Of a DNA stretch of 64,000 nt, positions 36,452 to 45,899 are shown piece by piece (the first letter of the stretch is position 1; each line of letters starts with the position of its first letter). The notes under the pieces are model-generated. The model did no database searches and was not told the origin of the DNA. It was given only the letters and a program-made list of their open reading frames with translations. Source of the stretch: Polaribacter pacificus (lineage in GTDB: Bacteria; Bacteroidota; Bacteroidia; Flavobacteriales; Flavobacteriaceae); the NCBI RefSeq assembly GCF_038024035.1, contig NZ_CP150664.1, forward strand, positions 1,302,001-1,366,000. Direction: 5' to 3'. A program made the position numbers and the translations under genes.

Positions 36452-38332
36452 ATGAAACGTAATTTTTTATTATTTTTTTTGATTACCATGGCTGGCTTAG
36501 TGTTGCTGGGGCGACTGTTCCAATTGCAAGTAATTAGAGGTGCAGATCAAAATCCTGTAAAAAATGCAGCGGTTAAAGTAGAGTATGAATTCCCTGAGCG
36601 AGGCTATGTCTATGACCGAAATGGAAAACTTTTGGTAGCTAACCAACTCTCATATGATGTGATGATCATCCCTCAAGAAGTAAAACCCTTAGACACCCTA
36701 GAGTTTTGCACCCTATTAAAAATTAGCAAAGAAGATTTTGTAAAAAGATATCAAAAAGCAAAAAACTACGCCCCTTGGCTTCCTTCCGTTTTTTTAAAAC
36801 AACTAGCCAAAGAGGATTTTGCTTTTCTACAAGAAAAACTACATAAATACAAAGGCTTCTACATACAAAAAAGAAGCATTCGAAACTACCCAATAGCTTC
36901 TGCCGCCAATGTCTTAGGCTATATAAGTGAGGTAAATGAAGAAGACACTAAAAAGAATCCAAACTACCAACAAGGTGAGCTTACAGGTTCTAGTGGGGTA
37001 GAAAAAATGTACGATTCCATTTTACGAGGAGTAAAAGGAAAAAAATACCTGCATAGAGACCGATTAAATAAAATTATAGGTAGCTATAAAGATGGCATCT
37101 ATGATACCATCGCTGTAAATGGGCAAGACATTACACTTACCATAGACAGTGAACTACAGCAATACGGCGAATTACTTATGCGTGGAAAACGCGGAGCAAT
37201 CGTAGCAATTGAACCAAGTACGGGTGAGATTTTAGCAGCCGTTTCTATGCCTACTTACGACCCAAATGAAATGGTAGGAAGACAGCGTAAATTAAATTCG
37301 GTACGACTCTTTGGTGACACCATAGGGCAGCCAATGTACGACAAAGGACTTAACGCACTATATCCTCCTGGATCTCCTTTTAAAGTAGTTAATGCATTAA
37401 TTGGCTTGCAAGAAGGCGTCATTGATGAGCAAACTCCTTTTTATTGCAACCACGGGTTCAGATACGGAAGTCGGACAAAAGAGTTTATGGGTTGTCACTG
37501 TGGTATTGTAGGCTTGCCAATTAGGCTGCATGTTGCAATTTCTGAATCGTGTAACAGTTATTTTGCTAATACCTATATTCGAATTATCAACAAATACAAA
37601 AACTCAACATTGGGCATGGATGCTTGGAGTGAACATGTAAAGAGTTTTGGTTTGGGGAACTATCTAGGATATGACCTACCAACAGGTCAAAAAGGCTTAA
37701 TCCCAGACGGAAAATATTATGATGACCGATATCAATACTCTTGGGGGCCTACCACCAATATTTCCAATTCAATTGGACAAGGAGAGGTTAGTATGACGCC
37801 AATACAACTGGCCAATGTAACAGCGGCAATTGCCAACAGAGGCTACTTCTATACACCCCACATCTTAAAAAAGGTAAACAAGAGCAGCATAAATAACCCT
37901 AAATACACCACCCCCAAATACACAAGCATCGATCCTAAATACTTCCCTCCTATTATAGATGGAATGGAAGAAGTATTTAAAACAGGAACTGCTAAATGGG
38001 TAAAAATTGACGGGATTGACATTGTAGGGAAAACAGGAACTGCAGAAAATTTTGTAATTCGAAATGGCGTGCGAACACAATTAAAAGATCATTCTATTTT
38101 AATTGCTTTTGCTCCCAAAGACAATCCAAAAATTGCCATCGCTGTTTTTGTTGATAACGGAGGTTTTGGATCTACTATCGCAGCTCCAATAACAAGCTTG
38201 CTTGTAGAAAAATACATAAACGGAAAGATCGCACCTAAAAGAAAATGGATAGAAGACAGAATGCTTAATCTAAGCCTACAATCTATCTACGAGAAAAAAA
38301 TAGTACTCCCAGCAAAAACCTTACTAGATTGA
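36452..38332 (+). CDS. mrdA: Penicillin-binding protein 2 (peptidoglycan transpeptidase)
   Basis: 626 residues. One N-terminal membrane anchor, a pedestal domain (PERGYVYDRNGKLLVANQ; SGVEKMYDSILRG) and a transpeptidase domain with SxxK as PPGSPFK (about residues 307-313), SxN as SESCNS and KTG as VGKTGTAEN. Cross-links peptidoglycan during side-wall elongation, with RodA. The SxxK motif reads SPFK rather than the usual STFK, a mild variation. Stop overlaps the rodA start. Confidence 0.96.
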   Translation: MKRNFLLFFLITMAGLVLLGRLFQLQVIRGADQNPVKNAAVKVEYEFPERGYVYDRNGKLLVANQLSYDVMIIPQEVKPLDTLEFCTLLKISKEDFVKRYQKAKNYAPWLPSVFLKQLAKEDFAFLQEKLHKYKGFYIQKRSIRNYPIASAANVLGYISEVNEEDTKKNPNYQQGELTGSSGVEKMYDSILRGVKGKKYLHRDRLNKIIGSYKDGIYDTIAVNGQDITLTIDSELQQYGELLMRGKRGAIVAIEPSTGEILAAVSMPTYDPNEMVGRQRKLNSVRLFGDTIGQPMYDKGLNALYPPGSPFKVVNALIGLQEGVIDEQTPFYCNHGFRYGSRTKEFMGCHCGIVGLPIRLHVAISESCNSYFANTYIRIINKYKNSTLGMDAWSEHVKSFGLGNYLGYDLPTGQKGLIPDGKYYDDRYQYSWGPTTNISNSIGQGEVSMTPIQLANVTAAIANRGYFYTPHILKKVNKSSINNPKYTTPKYTSIDPKYFPPIIDGMEEVFKTGTAKWVKIDGIDIVGKTGTAENFVIRNGVRTQLKDHSILIAFAPKDNPKIAIAVFVDNGGFGSTIAAPITSLLVEKYINGKIAPKRKWIEDRMLNLSLQSIYEKKIVLPAKTLLD

Positions 38333-39606
38333 GAGCAGAGAAAAACAATATTTTTTCAGGGGTAGATTGGATCCTAGTCCTTTTGTACATGATCTTGGTA
38401 GGCTTTGGGTGGACAAACATCTATGCCGCTACAGTTTCTGATACAAGTGGAGAACTTCTTGATTTTTCTACGAGATACGGAAAGCAATTATTGTGGATTC
38501 TTTTGTGCATACCCTTAATTATTGTCATCCTCTTTTTTAATTCAAAATTCTACGAACGCTTTGCCAGTGTCATTTATTTTATTGGCCTGCTTTTTTTGGC
38601 TGGTGTACTGCTTTTTGGAAAGAAAATAAATGGCGCTACCTCATGGTATGATTTTGGAGGTATGAGTCTACAGCCCTCAGAATTTGCCAAAGCCTTTACC
38701 GCTTTAGCTGTTGCAAAACTGCTGAGTGACAAACAATACAACTTAAAGCTCATTAAAAATCAAGTTAAGGCCTTTATTGTTATCTTTTTACCAGCTTTAT
38801 TAATCGCTTTACAACCAGACATGGGATCCGTTTTAGTGTATGTATCGTTCTTTTTTGTCTTAAACAGAGAAGGGCTTACACACAACTATATACTTTTAGG
38901 TTCACTTGCTATCGTCTTATTTATTCTAACCATACTTTTCGGAATAACAATAACTATGGTAAGTGTTTACGCAATACTCACTTTATTTCTAATCTACTTT
39001 ATTAAAAAAAACAAAGGCTACTTTAAATTTAACTGGCATAAGTTTTTAGGAATTTATCTGTTTGCTAGCTTGCTAATCATTGGATCTAGTTATATGTACA
39101 ATTCTGTATTTGAACAACACCAACGAGATCGTTTTGATGTTTTATTAGGAATCACTCAAGACACCAAAGAAATTGGCTACAACACCAATCAATCTATTCA
39201 GACAATTAGTTCTGGTGGTTTAACTGGAAAAGGCTTTTTAGACGGCGACAGAACTCAAGGTCGTTTTGTTCCAGAGCAGGACACTGATTATATTTTTAGT
39301 ACCGTAGGAGAAGAATGGGGCTTTTTAGGAACTTCTTTTGTTGTCATTGCTTTTATGCTCTTACTCTACAGGATCCTTTATCTGGCCGAGAGCCACAACA
39401 ACAAGTTTGGTCGTATCTATGGCTATAGTTTAGCCTCAATACTGTTTTTCCACGTACTCATTAACATAGGAATGGTTATTCAATTATTACCTACTGTTGG
39501 TATCCCACTACCCTTTTTTAGCTATGGTGGTTCCTCTCTATGGGGCTTTACACTGCTCTTGTTTATCTTTATTAAATTAGATGCAAATAAAGGAAACGAC
39601 TGGTAA
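38329..39606 (+). CDS. rodA: Peptidoglycan glycosyltransferase RodA (SEDS)
   Basis: 425 residues with ten or so membrane helices. SEDS motifs: TSWYDFGGMSLQPSEFAKAF, LQPDMGSVLVY, GGLTGKGFLDG and PEQDTDYIFSTVGEEWGFLG; ends PLPFFSYGGSSL. Polymerises glycan strands together with PBP2. The most plausible start is a TTG at 38329 that overlaps the PBP2 stop (TTGA), since no ATG gives the conserved N-terminus (NIFSGVDWILVLLYMILVG). Confidence 0.95.
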   Translation: MRAEKNNIFSGVDWILVLLYMILVGFGWTNIYAATVSDTSGELLDFSTRYGKQLLWILLCIPLIIVILFFNSKFYERFASVIYFIGLLFLAGVLLFGKKINGATSWYDFGGMSLQPSEFAKAFTALAVAKLLSDKQYNLKLIKNQVKAFIVIFLPALLIALQPDMGSVLVYVSFFFVLNREGLTHNYILLGSLAIVLFILTILFGITITMVSVYAILTLFLIYFIKKNKGYFKFNWHKFLGIYLFASLLIIGSSYMYNSVFEQHQRDRFDVLLGITQDTKEIGYNTNQSIQTISSGGLTGKGFLDGDRTQGRFVPEQDTDYIFSTVGEEWGFLGTSFVVIAFMLLLYRILYLAESHNNKFGRIYGYSLASILFFHVLINIGMVIQLLPTVGIPLPFFSYGGSSLWGFTLLLFIFIKLDANKGNDW

Positions 39607-39625
39607 ACAAAAAATAGTGCATACA

Positions 39626-39658
39626 AAAAAAGCGTTCTGAAAATCAGAACGCTTTTTT
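39626..39658. terminator. Bidirectional terminator between rodA and rpsT
   Basis: AAAAAAGCGTTCTGA (39626-39640) pairs perfectly with TCAGAACGCTTTTTT (39644-39658); serves rodA on the plus strand and rpsT on the minus strand. Confidence 0.92.
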
Positions 39659-39679
39659 GTATTAGTGCAAGTTTAAATA

Positions 39680-39931
39680 TTACAATGCAGCTACGTGCTT
39701 TGCTAATTTAGATTTTAAGTTGCTTGCTTTGTTTTGGTGGATTACGTTATTCTTAGCTAACTTATCCAACATTGCAACAACCTTAGGTAATGCAGCTTGT
39801 GCCTCAGTTTTATCCTCAAGTGCACGCAAAGATCTCACAGCATTTCTAGTTGTCTTATGCTGATACTTGTTTCTTAATCTCTTAGCTTCGTTACTTCTAA
39901 TTCTCTTTAATGCTGACTTATGATTTGCCAT
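39680..39931 (-). CDS. rpsT: 30S ribosomal protein S20
   Basis: 83 residues, very basic, helical: [21 protein letters not shown] at the start and a Lys/Leu-rich end ([15 protein letters not shown]). S20 binds 16S rRNA early in 30S assembly. It lies 30 bp downstream of tRNA-Glu on the same strand and is probably co-transcribed with it from the promoter at 40069. Confidence 0.98.
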   Translation of the reverse strand: MANHKSALKRIRSNEAKRLRNKYQHKTTRNAVRSLRALEDKTEAQAALPKVVAMLDKLAKNNVIHQNKASNLKSKLAKHVAAL

Positions 39932-39961
39932 AATTTTTGTTTAGTTTTTAATGAAAACTTG

Positions 39962-40033
39962 TAGTCCGTACGGGAATCGAACCCGTGTTACCAGGATGAA
40001 AACCTGGCGTCCTAACCCCTAGACGAACGGACC
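39962..40033 (-). tRNA. tRNA-Glu (anticodon UUC)
   Basis: 72 bases folding as a complete cloverleaf: acceptor GGTCCGT pairs with ACGGACT (terminal G-U), anticodon stem CCAGG/CCTGG with loop TTTTCAT giving anticodon TTC, and T-arm ACGGG-TTCGATT-CCCGT. Discriminator base A at 39962; CCA is not encoded. Confidence 0.97.
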
Positions 40034-40061
40034 ATTACAATCTTATTGCTGATTGCGGGTG

Positions 40062-40069
40062 CAAATATA
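40062..40069 (-). promoter_or_regulatory. Promoter -7 box for tRNA-Glu/rpsT
   Basis: Minus-strand TATATTTG ends 29 bp before the mature tRNA 5' end. Confidence 0.6.
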
Positions 40070-40117
40070 CAACGTTTTTAAAACTCTGCAAGAAATTTTT
40101 TATTTTTTTTACAAAAT

Positions 40118-41596
40118 TTAATACGCTTTTGCAAAAAGCACTTTTTGCTTTGACGGTTTTCCTGAAAACACGCAGGTTCCCGCCTCAAATTTACTATCAT
40201 TAGGAATACATCTAATAGTTGCTTTTGTTTGCTCTTTAATAGCATCCTCTGTCTCTTCTGTACCATCCCAATGAGCTAGTACAAATCCACCTTTATTCTC
40301 TATTACATCTTTAAATTCCTCAAAATTAGAAACCTCAGTGATATGCTCATCTCTATACTCCTTGGCTCTATTAAAAAGATTGTTCTGAATATCCTCTAAA
40401 AGGTTTTCAATAAAATCAGCTAAGTGGTCTTGAGAAACAGTTTGTTTTTCCAGCGTATCTCTTCGCGCGAGTTCAACCGTATTACTTTCAAGATCTCTTG
40501 CACCAATAGCAATCCGAACTGGTACACCTTTTAGTTCGTATTCAGCAAATTTTGCTCCCGGTCTAAAAGTATCTCTATTATCAAACTTTACAGAAATTCC
40601 TTTTTTTCTTAGATCAGATACCATAACTGATACTTTCTCTGAAATTAGGTCTAACTGTTCATTATTTTTATAAATAGGAACAATCACCACTTGAATCGGC
40701 GCTAATTTTGGAGGCAATACCAAACCGAAATCATCAGAATGTGTCATAATTAACCCACCAATTAAACGCGTTGAAACACCCCAAGATGTTGCCCAAACAT
40801 ATTCTTGTTTTCCTTCTTTAGATGTGTATTTTACATCAAAAGCCTTGGCAAAATTTTGCCCTAAAAAATGTGAAGTACCTGCTTGCAAAGCTTTTCCGTC
40901 TTGCATCAATGCTTCAATAGTATAAGTTTCTTCTGCTCCCGCAAAACGTTCACTTTCTGATTTTGCTCCTTTAACCACGGGCATCGCCATAAAACCTTCA
41001 GCAAAAATAGCATAGATTTCCTGCATTTGTTTTGACTCTATAAGAGCTTCTTTTTTAGTTGCATGGGCTGTATGCCCCTCTTGCCATAAAAACTCTGCAG
41101 TACGCAAAAACAAACGAGTACGCATTTCCCAACGAACTACATTTGCCCATTGATTTATTAGCAATGGCAAATCTCTGTATGACTGAATCCATCCTTTATA
41201 AGTGTTCCAAATAATCGCTTCAGAGGTAGGTCTTACAACCAATTCTTCCTCTAATTTAGCTTCAGGATCCACACGGAGTTTTCCTGGACGATCTGGATCG
41301 TTCTGCAAACGATAATGGGTAACAACAGCACATTCTTTAGCGAAGCCTTCTGCGTTTTTCTCTTCTGCTTCAAACAAACTTTTTGGAACAAAAAGCGGAA
41401 AATAAGCATTCTCATGCCCTGTTTCCTTAAACATCCTATCTAGCTCTGCTTGCATCTTTTCCCAAATCGCATAACCGTAAGGTTTAATAACCATACAGCC
41501 TCTAACTGCAGAGTTCTCTGCTAAATCGGCTTTTACAACCAATTCGTTATACCATTTAGAATAATCTTCTTCTCTCGTTGTTAACTTCTTGCTCAT
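40118..41596 (-). CDS. proS: Proline--tRNA ligase (short, archaeal/eukaryotic-like type)
   Basis: 492 residues from the ATG at 41596. Class IIa catalytic core: [14 protein letters not shown], motif 2 region [27 protein letters not shown], motif 3 [18 protein letters not shown], then anticodon-binding domain ([11 protein letters not shown]) and a C-terminal domain ending in LFAKAY with terminal Tyr. This form lacks the editing insertion of the long bacterial ProRS. Nothing else odd; the next gene upstream is divergent. Confidence 0.97.
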   Translation of the reverse strand: MSKKLTTREEDYSKWYNELVVKADLAENSAVRGCMVIKPYGYAIWEKMQAELDRMFKETGHENAYFPLFVPKSLFEAEEKNAEGFAKECAVVTHYRLQNDPDRPGKLRVDPEAKLEEELVVRPTSEAIIWNTYKGWIQSYRDLPLLINQWANVVRWEMRTRLFLRTAEFLWQEGHTAHATKKEALIESKQMQEIYAIFAEGFMAMPVVKGAKSESERFAGAEETYTIEALMQDGKALQAGTSHFLGQNFAKAFDVKYTSKEGKQEYVWATSWGVSTRLIGGLIMTHSDDFGLVLPPKLAPIQVVIVPIYKNNEQLDLISEKVSVMVSDLRKKGISVKFDNRDTFRPGAKFAEYELKGVPVRIAIGARDLESNTVELARRDTLEKQTVSQDHLADFIENLLEDIQNNLFNRAKEYRDEHITEVSNFEEFKDVIENKGGFVLAHWDGTEETEDAIKEQTKATIRCIPNDSKFEAGTCVFSGKPSKQKVLFAKAY

Positions 41597-41606
41597 AATC
41601 AAAAGT

Positions 41607-41622
41607 TTGGCATAAAACTTGT
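41607..41622 (+). promoter_or_regulatory. Possible sigma-54-like promoter of the Tyr-rich lipoprotein
   Basis: TTGGCATAAAACTTGT matches the groES upstream element (TTGGCATAA-N5-TGT) and keeps GG-N10-GT spacing. It lies in the proS/lipoprotein divergent gap, 115 bp before the ATG at 41737. No TAnnTTTG box on this strand was found in the gap. Confidence 0.3.
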
Positions 41623-41736
41623 TATCTTTACTATGGGAACGTTTCCCAACGCAAAACTAAGGCAAAAAGATTATTGTCCCAATCTAAAGTTGGCATTTTT
41701 TTGCAAAACCAGTATCAATCAAAAAAAACAAACCTC

Positions 41737-42714
41737 ATGAAACTACACAACTTCACTTTAAAAAATACCGCTTTATACTTGGCTATTTTATCAAGTAGCT
41801 TTGCTTTTGTTTCATGCGGCACCTACCAAAGTGTTTACAATGATGACGACGGAATCTATAGCAATAGAGACGCTAAAGTAATTGTTGTTAAAACAGAAGA
41901 AAAACGAAAAGAGGTAGAGGAAAATTATTTTTCAAATGAACTGGATCGAATTAAACAAGTTGATAGCGATGAGGTGTTTACTGATGTAGACAGTTATCGT
42001 TCTGATGCAGATTATGTAGACTATGACTACAATACCATTGATCAAAACGCTCAGGTTAACTACAGCAATAGTCCTTGGGGTTATAACGACAATGCAAATG
42101 ATGTTGTAGTACATATTGATTTAGACTTTAACAATTGGAGTTATTGGGACCATTATTACGGATACTCGAATCCTTGGAATCAACGTTGGGGTTATAGATA
42201 TGGTTTCTATGGAGACTATGCTTACCAACCTTATTACTATGGATATGGATACGGAGCTTTTTATTATTATCCTGCATACTACTACCCTTACTACAACAAT
42301 TATTACACCAGTTACAACAACAGAAGAAACACCACATACACAAAAAGGAACAGCCCTTATGTAAATACTGGTCGACGAGCTACCACCGTTAATAGTCGCA
42401 GAACGTATGATGCTGTTAGAAATACAAATACGTCTACAACTAGACGTGTAAACTCAACGCTTAGCAACATAAAATTTGCTACCCGAAGAACTAGTACAAA
42501 CACCAAGAGTTCTAACACGAGTAGAACAAACACGTCTACAACCAGAAGAAACACGACTACAAGAAAAAATATAGAACCTTCTAAATACAAGCCAGTAATT
42601 AGAAATTCTTCTAGCAATACTAACTCTAGAAGAACTACTACCAATACAAACTCAGGGAGAACAACAAGTTCAAGGTCTAGTGGAACAACAACCACCTCAA
42701 GAAGAAAAAACTAA
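41737..42714 (+). CDS. Tyr/Asn-rich lipoprotein with Thr/Arg/Ser low-complexity tail
   Basis: 325 residues from the ATG at 41737 (lipobox FVSC; upstream in-frame ATG at 41674 gives no signal). After an acidic region (EVFTDVDSYRSDADYVDYDY) comes a Tyr/Gly/Trp-rich middle (YGYGYGAFYYYPAYYYPYY) and then ~110 residues made almost wholly of Thr, Arg, Ser and Asn. No known domain. Homologues next to proS in Flavobacteria are often mislabelled prolyl-tRNA synthetase because of the neighbour. The composition suggests a surface or matrix-like structural protein, an inference. Confidence 0.7.
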   Translation: MKLHNFTLKNTALYLAILSSSFAFVSCGTYQSVYNDDDGIYSNRDAKVIVVKTEEKRKEVEENYFSNELDRIKQVDSDEVFTDVDSYRSDADYVDYDYNTIDQNAQVNYSNSPWGYNDNANDVVVHIDLDFNNWSYWDHYYGYSNPWNQRWGYRYGFYGDYAYQPYYYGYGYGAFYYYPAYYYPYYNNYYTSYNNRRNTTYTKRNSPYVNTGRRATTVNSRRTYDAVRNTNTSTTRRVNSTLSNIKFATRRTSTNTKSSNTSRTNTSTTRRNTTTRKNIEPSKYKPVIRNSSSNTNSRRTTTNTNSGRTTSSRSSGTTTTSRRKN

Positions 42715-42740
42715 TAATCCCATTTAAATAGAAACGAAAC

Positions 42741-44129
42741 ATGATAAAAAAAGGAACTCTTTTTGTTTGCCTTTGTGGATTTATATTCACTGGTTTTTCA
42801 CAAGCATTAGGATACCAAGATTTGGCCTTACTTTTTTCTAAAGACCAGATTTCCGGATCAGCTCGATTTAACGCCATGAGCGGTGCTTTTGGAGCCTTAG
42901 GTGGAGATATTTCTGCTATAAGTGTTAATCCAGCAGGAGCTGCTGTCTTTAACAATAGCCTTACTACATTTGGCTTAAATACCCGAAACTCAAATATCCT
43001 GAGCAATTATTACAACAATACATATAATAGCAAAGACAACTATTTTAATTTTTCACAGGCTGGTGTTGTATTTGTTTTTGACAACTACAACAGTAGTGAT
43101 TGGGACAAAGTAGCTTTTAGCTTTAACTACCGCATTAAAAATGATTTTAAAGATACGTTTTTGGCAGGCGGAAACAGTGGCTATGCAACCTTTACAGAGT
43201 TTCCTTTAGACAACAACAACCCAAGGACTCAATACAACATAGCTGATGGTCAAGAATTCATCAACAAATACAACGGAGAACTAACTGAGTACAACTTTGC
43301 ACTTTCAGGTCAGTACAATAAAAACTTATACTTAGGATTGTCCTTTAATAGTTTCGATTTAAAATTTTCTCAAAAATCAACACTTTCAGAATTCAATAGC
43401 GCAGCAAACAACAGCACTTTGGATGCTCGGTTTTATCAAGAGAACATTTCTGCTGGAACTGGTTTTTCTATAGGAGCTGGATTTATATACAAGCTTGGTC
43501 AAAATTTAAGAATCGGGGGAGCTTATCATACACCAACATGGTTTACAAGCATTGCAGAGACAACAAACATTGTTAATAATGATGGGTATTTAGGTGATAC
43601 TCAAATGACCAGCTCAGAGAGCAATAGCGTCTACGACAATACTTCTGGAAATTATTTTCCTTCACAATTTTTTGAATACAAATTAAAAACACCAGGTAAA
43701 ATGACAGCTAGTTTGGCCTATGTATTTGGCTCAAACGGATTGATCAGCATGGATTATAGCTACAAAAACTATGAAACCATGAAGCTTTCAAATGATAATT
43801 TCACAACCGAAAATCAGTATTTCTCAAACGAGCTTAGAAATACTTATAGTTTAAATCTAGGAACTGAATGGCGTTTTCAAGCCTTGAGTTTAAGAGGAGG
43901 TTATCACTATGAACAAAGTCCAGACAAAAACGCAATTGAATCAGACAACCTAAAAGGCTTTTCTCTAGGAGCTGGTTATAAATTTAACAATGCTGCGTTT
44001 GATCTTTCTTATCAGAAAAACACACAAACCTCTTTGTACAATTTTTACCCTCAGTACAATCAAGTAAATGCAGCTGAATTAAACATCGACCAAAAAATTA
44101 TTACAGCTACCTTAACCATTTACCTATAA
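42741..44129 (+). CDS. OmpP1/FadL/TodX-like outer-membrane transporter
   Basis: 462 residues with signal peptide (ends GFSQA). The N-terminal FadL hatch motif appears as GSARFNAMSGAFGALGGDISAISVNPAGAAVF (given here as its key parts: ARFNAMSGAFGALGGD and SVNPAG), followed by beta-barrel strands and C-terminal aromatic residue pattern ATLTIYL. FadL-type barrels admit hydrophobic molecules; Bacteroidetes members are often called hemin receptors without proof. Follows the Tyr-rich lipoprotein by 26 bp, so possibly co-transcribed; a terminator follows. Confidence 0.85.
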   Translation: MIKKGTLFVCLCGFIFTGFSQALGYQDLALLFSKDQISGSARFNAMSGAFGALGGDISAISVNPAGAAVFNNSLTTFGLNTRNSNILSNYYNNTYNSKDNYFNFSQAGVVFVFDNYNSSDWDKVAFSFNYRIKNDFKDTFLAGGNSGYATFTEFPLDNNNPRTQYNIADGQEFINKYNGELTEYNFALSGQYNKNLYLGLSFNSFDLKFSQKSTLSEFNSAANNSTLDARFYQENISAGTGFSIGAGFIYKLGQNLRIGGAYHTPTWFTSIAETTNIVNNDGYLGDTQMTSSESNSVYDNTSGNYFPSQFFEYKLKTPGKMTASLAYVFGSNGLISMDYSYKNYETMKLSNDNFTTENQYFSNELRNTYSLNLGTEWRFQALSLRGGYHYEQSPDKNAIESDNLKGFSLGAGYKFNNAAFDLSYQKNTQTSLYNFYPQYNQVNAAELNIDQKIITATLTIYL

Positions 44130-44149
44130 AAATCTTAATCATTTCTAGT

Positions 44150-44183
44150 AAAGACCCTATAAGAAAAACCTATAGGGTCTTTG
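44150..44183 (+). terminator. Hairpin terminator after FadL-like gene
   Basis: AAAGACCCTATA (44150-44161) pairs perfectly with TATAGGGTCTTT (44171-44182); T tail is short. Confidence 0.7.
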
Positions 44184-44205
44184 CTATTGAATGACTTATT
44201 TACCT

Positions 44206-44213
44206 TAATTTTG
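44206..44213 (+). promoter_or_regulatory. Promoter -7 box for nfu-ubiE-porT
   Basis: TAATTTTG fits TAnnTTTG, 46 bp before the start at 44259. Confidence 0.5.
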
Positions 44214-44258
44214 TAAAATATTTAGAGCGAAAAAACGCACTATCACAGCAATAAAAGC

Positions 44259-45161
44259 ATGAATAATACAACCATATCTATACAGAGCACTAACAACGAT
44301 AGCATTTTAAAATTCACGAGTACTTCTGTGCTTATGAATGGTGGCAGTCAAGAATTTAACAATATTGATGAAGCTAAAAACGCTCCTTTAGTGCAGCAAT
44401 TATTTTACCTTCCCTTTGTAAAAAAAGTGTATATCACACCTAATTTTATTGCCATACAAAAATATGACATTGTAACCTGGAGTGATGTGCAAGAAGAAGT
44501 TCGAGCACAGATAGAAAGTTATATTCAAGATGGAAATATTGTAATTTCAGAAAGCACGACTAAAAAGCTAGCCATTGAAGTCTACGCAGAGGTGACACCG
44601 AATCCGGCTGTAATGAAATTTGGCTCTAGCAAATCATTAACAAAGGTTGATGTAGAGTGCAAAAACATCGACGAAGCAACTGCTGTTTCGCCATTAGCAC
44701 AAGCTCTTTTCCATTTTCCTTTTGTCAAAGAAGTTTTTATCTCAGAAAACTATGTCTCGATTACCAAGTTTGAAATGGTAGAATGGAATGACATTTACCC
44801 AGAGCTTAGAAGCTTTTTATTAAACTACTTACAAGAAAACAAAACGATCATCAAAGAGCTGCCTAAAGCAAGTAGCTCTGATACCGTAAAATCAGCTGAT
44901 ACTCCTCCAGTTAAATTAGAAGGAACCTCAGCAGAGATTGTTAGCATTTTAGATGAATACATAAAACCTGCGGTGGCATCTGATGGTGGAAATATCGCAT
45001 TTCAATCTTACGATGCAGAAAGCAAAATTGTTAGCGTTATTTTACAAGGCGCCTGTAGTGGATGCCCTTCTTCTACAATAACCTTAAAAAATGGTATTGA
45101 AACCATGTTAAAAGAAATGCTGCCAAATCAGATTAACGAAGTAGTTGCAATTAACGGATAA
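44259..45161 (+). CDS. Nfu-type iron-sulfur cluster carrier with duplicated N-terminal domain
   Basis: 300 residues. Two tandem Nfu_N domains are visible: one about 15-95 (VQQLFYLPFVKKVYITPNFI) and one about 108-195 (AQALFHFPFVKEVFISENYV), clearly repeats of each other. The C-terminal NifU domain (about 222-298) has the cluster-binding CSGCPSS motif. It takes 4Fe-4S clusters to apoproteins in the cytoplasm. The double N-domain is the flavobacterial form. ubiE begins 3 bp after its stop. Confidence 0.92.
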   Translation: MNNTTISIQSTNNDSILKFTSTSVLMNGGSQEFNNIDEAKNAPLVQQLFYLPFVKKVYITPNFIAIQKYDIVTWSDVQEEVRAQIESYIQDGNIVISESTTKKLAIEVYAEVTPNPAVMKFGSSKSLTKVDVECKNIDEATAVSPLAQALFHFPFVKEVFISENYVSITKFEMVEWNDIYPELRSFLLNYLQENKTIIKELPKASSSDTVKSADTPPVKLEGTSAEIVSILDEYIKPAVASDGGNIAFQSYDAESKIVSVILQGACSGCPSSTITLKNGIETMLKEMLPNQINEVVAING

Positions 45162-45164
45162 GAA

Positions 45165-45896
45165 ATGTCAGCAGAACAAATTAAACCATACAAGGAATCA
45201 GACCTAGGAAAAAAAGAGCAAGTTGCTCAAATGTTCAACGCTATTTCTAAAAATTACGACGGTCTTAACCGTGTTATTTCTTTTGGAATTGATGTAAAAT
45301 GGCGTAAAAAAGTAGTTGCAATCGTTGGAAAAAACAAGCCTAAACAAATCTTAGATATTGCAACAGGTACTGGTGACCTGGCAATTATGATGGCCAAACT
45401 TCAACCTTCAAAAATCATTGGCTTAGACATTTCTGCCGGCATGCTAGAAGTTGGAAAAGAAAAAGTTGCCAAAGACAATTTATCAGAAATCATTGAATTA
45501 ATTGTTGGTGATTCAGAAAAAATGCCTTTTGAAGATAATACTTTTGATGCCATTACCGTATCTTTTGGAGTTCGCAATTTTGCCAACTTAAACAAGGGAC
45601 TTAAAGAAATTTACAGAGTTCTTAAACCTGGAGGTGTTTTGGTTATTTTAGAAACTTCTGTACCTACAAAATTCCCATACAAACAAGGATATCATTTTCA
45701 CAGTAAAGTAATTTTACCACTTGTAGGGAAATTATTTTCTAAAGACAAGGTTGCTTATTCTTACCTTTCTGAATCTGCAAATTCTTTTCCTTTTGGAACC
45801 GCCTTTAACAATATTTTATTAAAAAATGGGTTTAGTACAGCAGTAAACCAGCCAGTCACTTTTGGAGTGGCCTCGATTTACACAGCGACAAAATAA
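45165..45896 (+). CDS. ubiE: Demethylmenaquinone methyltransferase
   Basis: 243 residues, class I SAM methyltransferase: [20 protein letters not shown] (motif I), [12 protein letters not shown], and [20 protein letters not shown] (diagnostic GVRN motif of UbiE/MenG), then [18 protein letters not shown]. Converts demethylmenaquinone to menaquinone; only menaquinone is expected in this lineage. Between nfu and porT with 3-bp gaps, one operon. Confidence 0.97.
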   Translation: MSAEQIKPYKESDLGKKEQVAQMFNAISKNYDGLNRVISFGIDVKWRKKVVAIVGKNKPKQILDIATGTGDLAIMMAKLQPSKIIGLDISAGMLEVGKEKVAKDNLSEIIELIVGDSEKMPFEDNTFDAITVSFGVRNFANLNKGLKEIYRVLKPGGVLVILETSVPTKFPYKQGYHFHSKVILPLVGKLFSKDKVAYSYLSESANSFPFGTAFNNILLKNGFSTAVNQPVTFGVASIYTATK

Positions 45897-45899
45897 TTT

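Noticed and set aside
41690..41705. TTGGCATTTTTTTGC before the Tyr-rich lipoprotein as a sigma-54 site
   Set aside because: Spacing between GG and GC is nine, not ten; sigma-54 is strict about this. The site at 41607 has correct spacing and is preferred.
42357..42695. 112-codon Val/Leu-rich frame on the minus strand
   Set aside because: It is the mirror of the Thr/Arg/Ser-rich tail of the lipoprotein; the low-complexity codons create an open frame by chance.
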